Assembly: GCA_949775045.1 (NCBI GenBank)
Contig: OX459104.1
Coordinates: 9,719,655-9,783,654 of the forward strand
Direction of reading: 5' to 3'
From: Metridium senile
Taxonomy: Eukaryota; Cnidaria; Anthozoa; Actiniaria; Metridiidae
DNA: 64,000 nucleotides
Each line of letters begins with the position of its first letter. Within the stretch, counting starts at the first letter, position 1. Shown piece by piece: positions 1 through 11,281 of this stretch. Under the pieces are notes generated by a model, which worked only from the letters and a program-made list of their open reading frames with translations, searched no databases and was not told the DNA's origin. The translations under genes and the position numbers were made by a program.

Positions 1-267
1 CATAAGCGGCTAAAAAAATGCTGTGTAGCCATATTTTTAAGTGACAAATATTATATCGTTGAAAAATCTAATTCATTTTAATAATATTTATATAACTAGC
101 TTTAAAGGCTGTATCACCATATCACTCATCTTATAATATGATAACGTAAATATCTGTCGCTATCTGCATGCAGCATGCAGCATCTTATTTGATAGCTTAC
201 GCATATCTTTTTAATATCCGCAAATACAACTATGTTTCAATTGTCAAATTTCTACCTCTGTTTATAG

Positions 268-371
268 TGGGATTTACAAATGGACACCGCGTTTAAGAAG
301 GGCGTTGCTCGAGAAGTGACTACCTTTTGTGCAAAGGGGAACAACTGTAAACCTCTAAATCATAGAGAAAG
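268..371 (+). CDS. Gene A exon: SEA-like module, N-terminal half
   Basis: This 104-nt exon has acceptor TTTATAG and donor AG|GTAAC, entering in phase 0 and leaving in phase 2. It starts WDLQMD, continues FKKGVAREVTTFCAKG with two cysteines about eight residues apart, and ends in HRER. The gene B exon at 48808-48911 has the same length and phases and nearly the same protein. It is too short for most ORF callers. The start WDLQ...F..GVA..V...C resembles the first half of SEA-like juxtamembrane modules of cnidarian multidomain surface proteins; that family assignment is from memory of such proteins, not from a search. Confidence 0.75.
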
Positions 372-529
372 GTAACATATTCCTTAAAAGTAAAACAAAA
401 ATACTAAATGATAATATTAATATTAATATCTTATTTTTAGTGCATTCCGATATTTCTCGATATCCTTGGATTTAACATTTTTCTCTTCAGATTTATTGAG
501 ATATTTTTTTTGTCTCAAATTCTTTGTAG

Positions 530-913
530 GCGATCAAACAGCTATGTCGTCTTCACTTTACAACAAGTCCTCCTTCTTCCAGGGTTTCCAGTTCAGATTT
601 ACGACTCAATGCAAGGCGACTACAATGCTATTGTAGCATGTTATGTTAATTTCCCATCAGATAATAATACGATTGATGGTGATTTACTTGCCAAAATCAT
701 CAACGGTTCCCTTGGCCGTATTGGTAAAGATATTGGCAAGTTGGTATTGTCAGTATCTATGAACCAGCATAGAGAAGAAGTTACAACAGAATCATCACAC
801 ACAACATCGTCGACAATTCCTGATGATAGTAACTGGCTTTATATCATTATTGGAAGCTCAGTAGCTGGAGTTGTTCTGATTGCTATTGTGGTTATATCTA
901 TAGTGGTTTTAAG
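530..913 (+). CDS. Gene A exon: SEA-like module C-half, furin-type site and transmembrane helix
   Basis: Acceptor TTTGTAG precedes base 530 and donor AAG|GTAGG follows base 913; the exon enters and leaves in phase 2. The split codon joins HRER to RSNS, creating RERR|S, a match to the furin consensus R-X-K/R-R. Then come LLPGFPVQIY and a segment containing IDGDLLAKIINGSLGRIGKDIGKL, a likely helix of the SEA-like fold. A short Thr/Ser-rich stalk follows (EVTTESSHTTSST). A hydrophobic stretch of about 25 residues, beginning WLYIIIGSSVAGVV, ends the exon and is the single transmembrane helix. Gene B exon 49284-49656 is the paralogous exon. Confidence 0.8.
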
Positions 914-1642
914 GTAGGTTAATTGAATATTATAAATTATCCAATTATTTAATCTTATATTTTTCGATGTTTGTCAGCTATCTAATATCTATCTATCGAT
1001 TGGTTGACTGATTGATAGATTGATTTATTGACTGATTGATTGATTTGTAAATGTATTTTTTACGAGTTTACGGTCGACTAATATGGGATTTTCATACATT
1101 ATTTTGTCTCCTTTAGAATGCCCGTTTTAGAAATTTTAATGTTTACCAATTGTTAACTATAATCAATTTTCTTTTCTATACTAAATTAAGCTAAATGACG
1201 TGATAGTTGACTTTAAAAATGATGGTAATTACTCTGCCATTCCTTCGTCATGTTACCACATCTTATTTTAATCACCAGCATATCATTCCCATAATGATTA
1301 TAGTTATAGTTATCACCGGTATTAACATAGAGCTAATGTAAGTTATATAGAGCGGTTTTCGTACGAGTGGGAAACTGACCGTACCGTACCGTAGCCGTAA
1401 CCGTACCGTAAGTTCTATAAAAACACTTGAAAATTCTACAGTAACAGTACCGTAACTGTGAGGTAAATATTACGGCCAGTTTCCCACTCATACGAAAACC
1501 GCTCTATATAACTTACATTAGACTTTACGTTATCATTAGCATAATTAGCATAATTATCATAACTAGCTATATATCTACACTGCTGCCATTTTGAGTTCAA
1601 AAACAATATTAATTGCATAAATTTACATTGCTGTCAACATAG
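914..1642 (+). other. Gene A last intron
   Basis: The intron is AT-rich, with short GATT/ATTG-rich tracts near 1000-1050 and the foldback element at 1340-1516. No coding segment is visible in it. Confidence 0.6.
1340..1516. mobile_element. Foldback MITE in gene A intron
   Basis: Arms of about 36 bases, starting TATATAGAGCGGTTTTCG on the left and mirrored as CGAAAACCGCTCTATATA on the right, enclose about 105 bases containing CGTACCGTA repeats. The TA ends suggest a Tc1/mariner-type target. There is no coding capacity. Confidence 0.7.
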
Positions 1643-1763
1643 ATATTACAAGACACAGACCAAGAAAAAGGAAATGGTCCATAATGTGACACTAGTGGCA
1701 ATGCACCGATATGGCGAACCTGTGTTCTACAATAATCCAGCCTTAGGACAAGAACATGAGTAA
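1643..1763 (+). CDS. Gene A last exon: 40-residue cytoplasmic tail
   Basis: Splicing from 913 to 1643 restores an AGA codon and reads RYYKTQTKKKE, a basic stop-transfer segment, and then ends with MHRYGEPVFYNNPALGQEHE and TAA at 1761-1763. The acceptor is TCAACATAG. There is no other open frame here of this length, and the sequence aligns to 50858-50978 behind gene B, which supports a real last exon. The FYNNP motif is a Y-x-N match to the Grb2 SH2 ligand consensus; a signalling role is only inferred. A poly(A) signal was not fixed. Confidence 0.7.
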
Positions 1764-1947
1764 ACTTGCTCCCTCAGAAAGCTTATGAGTGACATTCCAA
1801 GTAAATTGTCTGTTCTAATGTGTGAAATACTTCATCACTAGAAATAGCCGTTTATAACTATCCATTTCTTAAATTTTATTAAGGAATTTTAAATAACGAA
1901 GGCACTCAACCTGTTAGATACATTTTACATTTTACATTTTACATTTT

Positions 1948-2574
1948 GATACACCTCACTATATTGAGTTAATCATGCATTCAGGATGACAGTTTATAGC
2001 GAGTTAACCCAAATCTATAGTGCATGTAAATTGAAACTAGCGAGTAAACTAGTATAGGCTGCGTAGGTGTTTGATATAAATCATAGGTAATATAATGAAA
2101 TTTGTACACCGTATGTTGATTTAACTTTACTCACGTTTCGAGCTTTAGCCCTTCGTCGGAGTAAAAGATTTAGACTAAGACAGACACTGAGTTTAAATAA
2201 GAAGCGAGAAAAGTGATGAACCAATCAAAAGGCGATAGAAAATGTAGCAGGAGTTTGAAGAACAATGGAAAAATTAATTGAAAGCGAATCGTGCATTCAT
2301 GCCGAAAGGTTGCTGTGTACATAAGGAATAAATTTGTTGCATTTCTTTAGATTTACGGTTATTGTTAGTTCCAGTAATACGACATAAACCAAAAGCTGTC
2401 ATGTGATTAATGTTATAGTGAGTAAGAGTGAAGTTAAACTCAATATACTAAGTACACTAAATGTTGCACTAAATGTCCGTCTACATTTATGTTTACTCTT
2501 AACAACGAGTTGGGTTAACTCACTATAAAGTTTCATCATGAATGGAAGATTAACTCAATATAGTGAGGTTTATC
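1948..2574. mobile_element. MITE with 65-bp terminal inverted repeats
   Basis: The left end (CCTCACTATATTGAGTTAAT...GAGTTAACCCAA) is mirrored at 2510-2574 over about 65 bases with few mismatches. The interior has no open frame. It also contains an older dispersed repeat (2066-2168) shared with 30617-30725, so the element is composite or nested. Confidence 0.7.
2066..2168 (-). repeat. Dispersed repeat with hammerhead-like core (copy 1)
   Basis: Read on the minus strand, this copy contains CGACGA, AGGGC, a short loop, GCTC and GAAAC, then a stretch that matches 30617-30725 almost throughout. The order CUGANGA, stem II, GAAA is the hammerhead ribozyme core, but here the first box reads CCGACGA, so an invariant U is changed. 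It is probably an inactive relic of a retroelement-borne ribozyme. Confidence 0.45.
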
Positions 2575-4008
2575 TACTCAACCGTTTTTGCAGTGTTTCT
2601 ATTTTAGTTAGTTTCGTTTTTATTGTTTTGATTTTGATCAGCTGATTAGTTTTTGCTATCAAGTTTTTAATTTGTTCTACTGGTTCAATGCCTTCATCGA
2701 ATACAAGATTGATAATCCAAACAATTTTATGCATGCATTACTTTAAGGAAAAGATTTAGGATTAATCCTATTAGCGTGATTGTTTTCTTGATTTTAATTG
2801 TATTTAAATGTCGATTTTATGATTTATGCACCGTCATGAATTGGTTCAGCTTTCGGAATTTCTATGGTTAATGAAGTTTCATTTCTTCATTTATCAATAC
2901 CATACGGTGCTATTATTTCTAAATAACTTAATAGTACTAAATTTCAGTTGATATTAAACAGTTTGCCCTATTACGCATTTCACCGCCATAAGTATCATCA
3001 TCCACTACAATGTAAAAAAGCAGCCTGAATAAACATTTTGGAAATATGTTGATTTTATTTTTTATTTTTTAGTAATAAATAACAAAATACTTTAACTGCT
3101 TCATTAGCTCATTCCCCCTTTTTGTGTCAAATGTCAGTGCCTTTTCATTTTGGAACGTAAAATGGTGGGCGCAATTTTTTTAGTTTGTTATTTAAAAAAA
3201 AAGATTGGTTTAAATATGTACGGTACCTACCTGTACGTAGGTGTTGATTAATAAATTATAATAATTTTATTTCATTGTCATCCAGCCTTTTATGGCGAGA
3301 AACGTATGCGTATTGCCTCTTTCAATGTTTCCTATATACATTTATGCTCGCTTTTTTAAGATAAAACAGTTGTTATATGTTTCATTTTTAATATAAAACT
3401 AGACAAAGATTCTTAGGATGCAAAATATGCAACGTAGAGTTAGTGAGTGTGTGTTGGAATATATCCAATTAGTAGGACAGACGTGTCCAGCTAGAAAGAT
3501 TGAGACGTTAAAAAAGTGATTTAATTATTTACTTTTATATTTGCTAAGTTAGCTTTTAAATGTGTTTAAATTGAGCGAAACTACAGTAAAAATATATTGA
3601 TTTTGAAGTAAATGAATCTTAATAATAATTGTTTTATTCTCAAGAGATTTTTCTTTTATAACCACAATTTTAACTACTTCAGATCTCAAAAGGATAATAC
3701 CACCCCCCCCCCCCCCCCCCCCTTTCCCGGTCTGAATAGGGTTAAAATAAATATATTTAAGGAATAAATAACTTAATAGACTGTAACAATGGTTTTCGTC
3801 ATGAAAACCAACCATTCACGTCCAGTTTTCGTTTTTGTTTTTAAGAGACAACTTGTATACTACAAGAACATGGCCGTATAGATTATCAGTAGGGAAAAGC
3901 ATGCAGGACTGAACTATAAAAACGGGATAGGCCTAAAATTCAAAAATCAGTTCTGCTATCCTCTGTCGATAATCAATGCTGTTTCAATAATAACATGATT
4001 TGTGATAG
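2575..4008. other. Intergenic, no gene seen
   Basis: The stretch is AT-rich sequence between gene A and the transposon chain. It has no open frame that looks like protein. The only notable feature is a 20-base C run at 3703-3722. Confidence 0.5.
3703..3722 (+). repeat. Poly(C) run, 20 bases
   Basis: An uninterrupted run of 20 C in an AT-rich background. Others of similar length are at 11262-11281 and 39594-39616, with a G run at 42193-42216. Confidence 0.95.
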
Positions 4009-4314
4009 ACTACGGAGACACGGGAGAAAAAACGCACGGCGCATGCGTAAGCAAAACAAAAGACTAACTGAAGATTTTAAGAAGGGTTTCGTGTTTTCGT
4101 GTCGTTATGTATTATGCGAATTTCTCTTGCATTATTGGACAAGGGAAAGAAAACAACTAATGTAATGTGTTAGGGAAATACAAGCACTAACTTTCCACGA
4201 ACTTTCTTAACTTTTAAGATTTACCAAACGCCGGTAAATCTCCAATGGTTTTATTGTAAACACGACCGTCTTCCGAGCGTGCTCAGTGCGTTTTTCACCC
4301 GTGTCGACTACGGA
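4009..4314. mobile_element. MITE-like element, imperfect inverted ends
   Basis: CTACGGAGACACGGGAGAAAA...CGCAC at the left is mirrored, with mismatches, by GTGCG...TTTTTCACCCGTGTCGACTACGG at the right. The interior is non-coding. Sequence from 4315 to 4865 shows nothing recognisable. Confidence 0.5.
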
Positions 4315-4865
4315 TTGATGGATGCGATGCAAGAGACATATTTGACACATCTTCTCTTATGAAAATATCGATGATATGACGTCATCAGTTTTCGCTCGTT
4401 TGTACATACGGGAAACAATTACACATATCATTGAATTGACGTGTTATATTTTGTTAATTTTTTTTTTTTGAGTAGATTATGAATATATGGAATTAAATTG
4501 AGTTTGACAAACCATTTCAAAAACGTGTGCTTCGTGTTTCATCGTGGGATACAAATATATCGAACTGTTCATGATTGGAGGAATATAATAAGACTGAAAT
4601 CGTTTGAGGATTAATGGATAACCTGAAGACTTTATTGCTGATGAAGCGATAAACTAAACTAGGAATTTTGGAATAAAATTGAGAAGGTGAAATTGAACAC
4701 ATCAAATGCATGCACATCAGATCTATAGCAATTTTTTTTTTCTTGTTAGATCTGACTGGTAATAACTAAGCAAATGCTTAATATATAGTTTAGCAGTTCT
4801 ATGTGTTACAATTGAAGTTTACAGTTAGCGAGTAATTGTATCAATATAAATACATACATCATATG

Positions 4866-4889
4866 TATATATATATATATATATATATA
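4866..4889. repeat. TA microsatellite
   Basis: (TA)n forms the left border of the transposon chain that ends near 8156. Confidence 0.9.
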
Positions 4890-5446
<557 letters not shown>

Positions 5447-5447
<1 letters not shown>

Positions 5448-5522
5448 AGTATGCACTATTCAGTATGCACTTTTCAGTATGCACTATACAGTATGCACTA
5501 TTCAGTATGCACTATTCAGTAT
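5447..5522 (+). repeat. Minisatellite, unit near CAGTATGCACTATT
   Basis: About five tandem 14-15-bp units with minor variants lie between two copies of the same MITE family. Confidence 0.8.
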
Positions 5523-5540
5523 TTATATATTATATATATA

Positions 5541-5791
5541 CAGTCATTTGCAAAAATTCTGACCGTACAAGTATATAAGTATATAGGTATATAGATATGT
5601 AGGTAATTCTGCCTTAAAACGCTCCAATTTTTTTCAGAATTCATTCAATGACATGTTGTAAGCATCATTGAAGTATTATGGGTGGTTCTGATAGTACCAA
5701 AAGCGCATAAAAGCACTCAAAGGTATAAATAAACATTACCCACAATGCACCCGATATACTTTGATGCGGTCAGAATTTTTGCAAACGACTG
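5541..5791 (-). mobile_element. Tc1/mariner-like MITE, reverse copy
   Basis: Both ends carry CAGTC..TTGCAAAAATTCTGACC-type terminal inverted repeats next to TA. Interior blocks match the copy at 6107-6365 on the opposite strand. No transposase frame is present, so it is non-autonomous. Confidence 0.75.
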
Positions 5792-5814
5792 TATATATAT
5801 ATATATATATATAT

Positions 5815-6020
5815 CAAGTCTTTGTTTCGATTTATCCGTAGTACAGTGCTCGATTCATAAATGTAGAGCGGAATATATTAACGATAGAAAAAACAAATAG
5901 ACTAAACATTCATCCCGACAAGCCTGTTTCGTGATTACTCACTCTTCAGGGGATGAAGAGTGAGTAATCACGAAACAGGCTTGTCGGGATGAATGTTTAG
6001 TCTATTTGTTTTTTCTATCG

Positions 6021-6022
<2 letters not shown>
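5815..6022. mobile_element. Near-perfect foldback element
   Basis: Long arms including GATTACTCACTCTTCAGGGG and its mirror meet with almost no spacer. It is the short form of the element at 4890-5206 and is followed directly by (TA)n at 6023-6106. Confidence 0.75.

Positions 6023-6106
<84 letters not shown>
6023..6106. repeat. TA microsatellite
   Basis: (TA)n joining two inverted-repeat elements. Confidence 0.95.
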
Positions 6107-6109
<3 letters not shown>

Positions 6110-6361
6110 TCGTTTGCAAAAATTCTGACCGCATCAAAGTATATCGGGTGCATTGTGGGTAATGTTTATTTATGCCTTTGAGTGCTTTTATGCGCTCTTG
6201 GTACTATCAGAACCATCCATAATACTTCAATGATGCTTACTTCATGTCATTGAATGAATTCTGAAAAATATTGGAGCGTTTTAAGGCAGAATTAGCTACA
6301 TATCTATATACCTATATACTTATATACTTATATACTTGTACGGTCAGAATTTTTGCAAATA

Positions 6362-6365
<4 letters not shown>
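6107..6365 (+). mobile_element. Tc1/mariner-like MITE, forward copy
   Basis: A full-length 259-bp copy with terminal repeats CAGTCGTTTGCAAAAATTC and its mirror GAATTTTTGCAAATATCTG, flanked on both sides by (TA)n. It is the same family as 5541-5791. Confidence 0.75.

Positions 6366-6433
<68 letters not shown>
6366..6433. repeat. TA microsatellite
   Basis: (TA)n between two inverted-repeat elements. Confidence 0.95.
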
Positions 6434-6436
<3 letters not shown>

Positions 6437-6647
6437 CGATTTGCAAAAACTTTGACTCATTTGTACATATATAAATATATATCAAAATAATATAAGAAAT
6501 TATGGGATATGATAACTGATATTTTTTTCGAGTTGCCTATGACTTGGGCTATCTGAAAAAAATATCAGTTATCATATCCCATAATTCCTTATATTATTTT
6601 GATATACATGTATATATGTACAAATGAGTCAAAGTTTTTGCAAATCG

Positions 6648-6650
<3 letters not shown>
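6434..6650. mobile_element. Palindromic MITE
   Basis: This 217-bp element starts CAGCGATTTGCAAAAACTTTGAC and is mirrored almost perfectly to CAAATCGCTG at 6650. It would form a hairpin over nearly its whole length, and (TA)n flanks it on both sides. Confidence 0.8.

Positions 6651-6734
<84 letters not shown>
6651..6734. repeat. TA microsatellite
   Basis: (TA)n between the palindromic MITE and the larger element starting at 6735. Confidence 0.95.
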
Positions 6735-6737
<3 letters not shown>

Positions 6738-8156
6738 CGAATTGCATAAACTTTGACACTGCTGAAAAGGTATATAACTATATCGGGTGCATTATGGGAA
6801 CGTTTACTCGCGAGCTTAGGCGCCAAGTTACAACCTTGAGTGTGTCTTTGTAAGGCTGCAAGAACATTCAAGTAAATGTAAACTGTTGTTTACTCTTTAT
6901 GTTTTTAGGATAATACAAACGAGTTGAAAATTGTTCTTTGTTAACGACTTTAGAAAGATTTAGCTTCGATAGAAATGATAGACAGTCGACAATTAAAGTG
7001 AAATATTTCCCTTAAAAACTAAACTATTATTCTAGTTAAGTTCAACTAGGCTCTAGGTAATGTTAGTAATATTTATTTGCTGTATTTATAGGATGTTTGA
7101 GTCGATGATTATTTAGCTAGCATGCAAATCATAGTTCTAGCTATTTAGTATTTGCTAATGTTTTACGGATATAATTTTAATTTTCACTCTAAAGTTATGC
7201 TTCGCTAAAGTGAACTATTTGTACAAACTATGTAGCACAAATTGCTTGTTCTATTAAAACAGTGAAAACAACAGCACCGTACTCGAAGTTTGTAAACTCT
7301 TAGAGCTTATTAATTCAACAATTCCTTTATACCAAGTATTATTCCTCATGTGGTTCTTAAATACAGCGAATGTAAACAAATCACAAATATCGCGTGTTTA
7401 TATGCGTTGATGCGAAAACACGGCTGTGCTAGCCGGATCGGCAATTTATTATTCTAACACTCAATTTCATTGAAGATCCGTAAGAAAAAACATTGATATT
7501 AATTACCAAGTATAAGAATAAGAAGATACAAACAGTCAATAGCTGGAAAGACGAAAATTACTCAAAAAACTACAGTTTACACACAAATTGGCTTTGATAT
7601 AGGACTGATTTGCATGCTAGCCGAAATAGCTCGAATTGCAAATAATCATCAACTCCAACTCACAATAAAATTAAATACAGCAAATAAATATATTATCTGC
7701 ATTACCGTAGAGTCTAGTTGAGTTTAACTAGTATAATAATTTATAGTTTTGTAATCATCATAACGAAAAGGTAAGGTAATTATCACTTTTATTGCCGACT
7801 AAGTAGCATTTCTATTGGAGCTAAATCACTCTTAACTCGTCAATAAAGAACAACTTTAAACTTGTTTTGATTATTATTTCATGATTTTGTCAAAACGAAG
7901 TAACAGCTCAATAATATTTATTGGAAACTATAATGTATATACATATTTTGTGAGTATTGTAAATGTCAACCCAAAGCTAAATATGTCTTAAAAGCGGGAA
8001 AGAAGACACTACTTTCACTTTCAATATTCAGCAGCCGTACGAAGACACACGCAAGGTTTGAACTTCGCGCCTGATCACGCGCGTAGATCGCTCCCACAAT
8101 GCACTTGATATAGTTATACACTTTTTCAGCATTGTCAAAGTTTATGCAATTCGCTG
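6735..8156. mobile_element. 1.4-kb inverted-repeat element, non-autonomous
   Basis: The left end CAGCGAATTGCATAAACTTTG is mirrored by CAAAGTTTATGCAATTCGCTG at the right. Further inward the two halves stay complementary in blocks (for example GCTAGCATGCAAAT and its mirror), so it is an imperfect foldback of about 700-bp arms. The length would suit a Tc1/mariner transposon, but no transposase frame is visible. Confidence 0.7.
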
Positions 8157-9472
8157 TATATATATATGTCCGCATCGTATTCCAATAAACCCGCCCACTG
8201 TGCCACCAAACGAACTCCATCAATGCTAAGAACAGATAATTATGGTTGCAATAGGGGGTAAATTTGAACGAGAAATTAAATGCTTACAAAACAAAAAAAA
8301 TAATCACCAATCTCACCTTGGCCGCCATCTTGGATTATCTTTACACACGGAACCCAATCTTTACGAAGAGCAGTCCAAGCGTTAGCCTGCTATGTAGACT
8401 CGAATTTTTGCGCTCCAAATATTCGCCAGTACAACTCTACCCAAGCGTACTTCATTAAGTTTGGGGTAAATAAAAATGTAGTTTTGAGCACGTTTTTGTT
8501 GAATAGACTACCGAATTGATTGTATAAGTAAATATTTGTCCAAAAGACTGTAAAAAACGCATTAAAGTAAAACGACATCAACTCCGTGACAGCACACTTA
8601 CATTTATTATTATTTTCTACTTACAGAAAAGCAAAAATCATTGATAGTTTGTTTTAAAATCCTTTTTTGATGAAAAAACTTTGTGTCGATTAGAAACGTT
8701 CCCTCAATTCTGCACGAGCGTTGTGTGACATGATGGCGTAAGCACAGTGTTTCTGTACATGACATTTTGCACGACTTTAGTATTGTTGTCACGTACGCCC
8801 GTACAGGGTATGACGTCACTCAATGGAAAGGATTATTTTGTTTTCATGATGAAAATTAGTGAATTTTTTCACGGTTACCCCGACTAGTAAATATAAATAC
8901 AATACACTGTCTTTGATATAAATATGTATTAACAATCGAGCCATTTAGTGATGATGTGAAGATACACATCATATAATAAAAGCATTTGTCAAGCGAAGAT
9001 GTCCTTGGATTATAATCCCAGCTTACTCAATCAAAAATTCAAGTACATAGGTTTATTTTATTTAAACTAAAAATTTACGCAAGTATATTTCGACGATTTG
9101 CGAAAAATGATGGATGTTATCGAAAAGAAAATAATTGCAGCTGATTCATGGCCCACGGCATGCACCGTTGCAGAGACACTGAATGGAATTTTCTCAAGCC
9201 GATTATTAAATCGATTATCAATGAGACAATATAGATGCATGCTTAGAGAGCTTTATTGAAAAAATGAGTGCATTAAATAATACAATACAATACAAATATA
9301 GTGCTTTATGACTTGAACTTGGACTTCAACTGACTTTTCAATTCAGTTCGGCTTTGACGTACTTTAGCTGGTCTGAATTATCTGCGCTCGTGATTCCACT
9401 TGTGTTTCGAACATTCTATGACGTCAATAGTGTGTCAATAAGAGGACAGAAAACGTTTTTTTTCTCGGTCTA
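8157..9472. other. Intergenic, upstream of gene B
   Basis: There is no convincing open frame. The last few hundred bases are the presumed promoter region of gene B. Confidence 0.45.
9419..9426 (+). promoter_or_regulatory. CRE-like palindrome upstream of gene B
   Basis: TGACGTCA lies 128-135 bases before the gene B ATG. It matches the CREB/ATF consensus, but the motif also appears elsewhere in the window and use is unproven. Confidence 0.25.
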
Positions 9473-9553
9473 ATGGCCAGAAAACGTTTACGCAATAGCT
9501 TCAAAATATATCGCTACAGAGTGTGTAAGACTTGTCATTTACTAGTTGCAAAG

Positions 9554-9608
9554 ATGTACGGCAGTTTTCTTTGCATCTGCATCGCTTTGAGTTTTACAAT
9601 AAGCGAAG
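9554..9608 (+). CDS. Gene B exon 1: signal peptide
   Basis: ATG at 9554 in context CAAAGATGT (A at -3) starts MYGSFLCICIALSFTISE, a short Met-hydrophobic signal peptide. Donor GAAG|GTATGT leaves phase 1, matching the phase-1 FN3 exons. An in-frame upstream ATG at 9473 would add a basic 27-residue leader and spoil the signal peptide. Because the same region is 5' UTR in the gene C copies, I prefer 9554. Homologous exons occur six times upstream of gene C. Confidence 0.65.
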
Positions 9609-10233
9609 GTATGTATTTACAAACAATAATGAAAACACTGGGTACATTGTTCAAGCAAATTGAATTTTGTTTTATCATCAAGAGAATATCGCAATGCTCA
9701 CTTTTTTTTGCTGGATGACAAATTTCGATAGTAAAAAGTTTTATGTTTCAAGAACTTCACTAAATAACCAAATTGTATTGTCTAGTTACTTTCAGTTTGT
9801 CGACTATCAAAATACATAAGATATTTACTTGGATGGAATTTCAAAACTGTACAATTATTATATGGTTTACAAACTGCCATATGTTTTTGTTAATGATATG
9901 AAATAGCTTTGATGGTTATTGTAGTGTACCAAGGGTGAATAAGTAGACAAGACGAACCGTGTTTAAACTCTTGTATTTCTTAAACAACTGCATGATTAAT
10001 AAAATCGAGCACAAATGTAATACACGAGGGACGTAAATACTTAGTTAACAATTACGTCACAAAAGGAACTAGCACGAAACTATTACAAGTATTGCTAATC
10101 CGATGCTAACTAATCAGTACAAATATCTTACTTTATCAGTTCTAATATGATGGTTGAATCATATAATTAATTATTGGTATTTTGTTGATAGTCGTATATT
10201 CTCTCGTTCAAACGGCGAGATCATTAGAGCGTA

Positions 10234-10420
<187 letters not shown>

Positions 10421-11261
10421 ATATTAAGTTTCACTTGTTCTTAAAAATAAAGGTTTTTTTCTAATTATCGTTTCTCAATGTTGGTTACCAGACAAATAAG
10501 AACCGAAGCTCTGTCGTAATGAAACGTATTGAAACCTTATATACTTATTTTGTTTTCATTAATAAAATATCGCAACGCTCAATGTGTTTTTATTGTTGTT
10601 GATGAGCAATTTCGATAGAAAAACGGTTTATGTTTTTTTCGTATTGGATATATTAAATATTCAAGAACGTCATTCATCAACCATTTGGAATGTCTATTTC
10701 TTTCCAGTTTGTAAACTCTTAAAATTCCAAAGATATTTACTTAAAAACAATTTCAAAACTCTACAACAACGTACATATCATACATTCTTGTAAACGATAG
10801 AAAAAAAATAATAGCCACGAAGGTTAGCAAAGCAAATCTGATGGTTCTATCATAACAATAATAGTATTTGGTTGACAGTCGTATCTCGAAGTCAATAGAG
10901 CGTAATCGACATGCTTTTTATTGACATTACGTTTTACTTGTTCATAATTATGCAGATTTTTCGAATTTTCCACCTTTTTCAATACGTTTTCGGTGTTTTT
11001 CTTCAACTGTAAATCGTAACATAAATTTTTGAGGACCGATAGTAAACAAGACTGATGTTTTTATTAAAACCAAATTTTAATTGATTTTAGGTGATATAAT
11101 TTAGCATTTAATTCAATTATATACATGGTACCCATGAAAAATATTATCTAATTTTCGATTAATCTCAACTTAAGAACTTATACAAATAGTTTATCATAGT
11201 ATTCTTATAGATTCCTTTGAGTTCGCGAAACGACCCTTTCCGAAATATACGCTTGAAACCA

Positions 11262-11281
11262 CCCCCCCCCCCCCCCCCCCC
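11262..11281 (+). repeat. Poly(C) run, 20 bases
   Basis: An uninterrupted C run in gene B intron 1. Confidence 0.95.

Larger units (their letters stand above)
1..1763 (+). other. Gene A span (3' end only): FN3/CUB/SEA-family receptor paralogue
   Basis: Only the last three coding exons of this + strand gene are in the window; the upstream FN3/CUB part lies before position 1. The exons 268-371, 530-913 and 1643-1763 sum to 609 nt and read through in frame to a TAA stop, giving 202 residues. They encode a SEA-like juxtamembrane module, one transmembrane helix and a cytoplasmic tail, so the product is probably a type I surface protein. Exon structure and sequence match the 3' end of gene B, so A is its tandem paralogue. 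Positions 1-267 are the end of an intron whose last 45 bases resemble the matching intron of gene B. I do not recognise a named orthologue, and a recognition or adhesion role is inference from domain type. Confidence 0.75.

Noticed and set aside
9473..9553. Upstream in-frame ATG extending gene B exon 1
   Set aside because: The homologous sequence in the gene C copies is untranslated, and the extension would bury the signal peptide.
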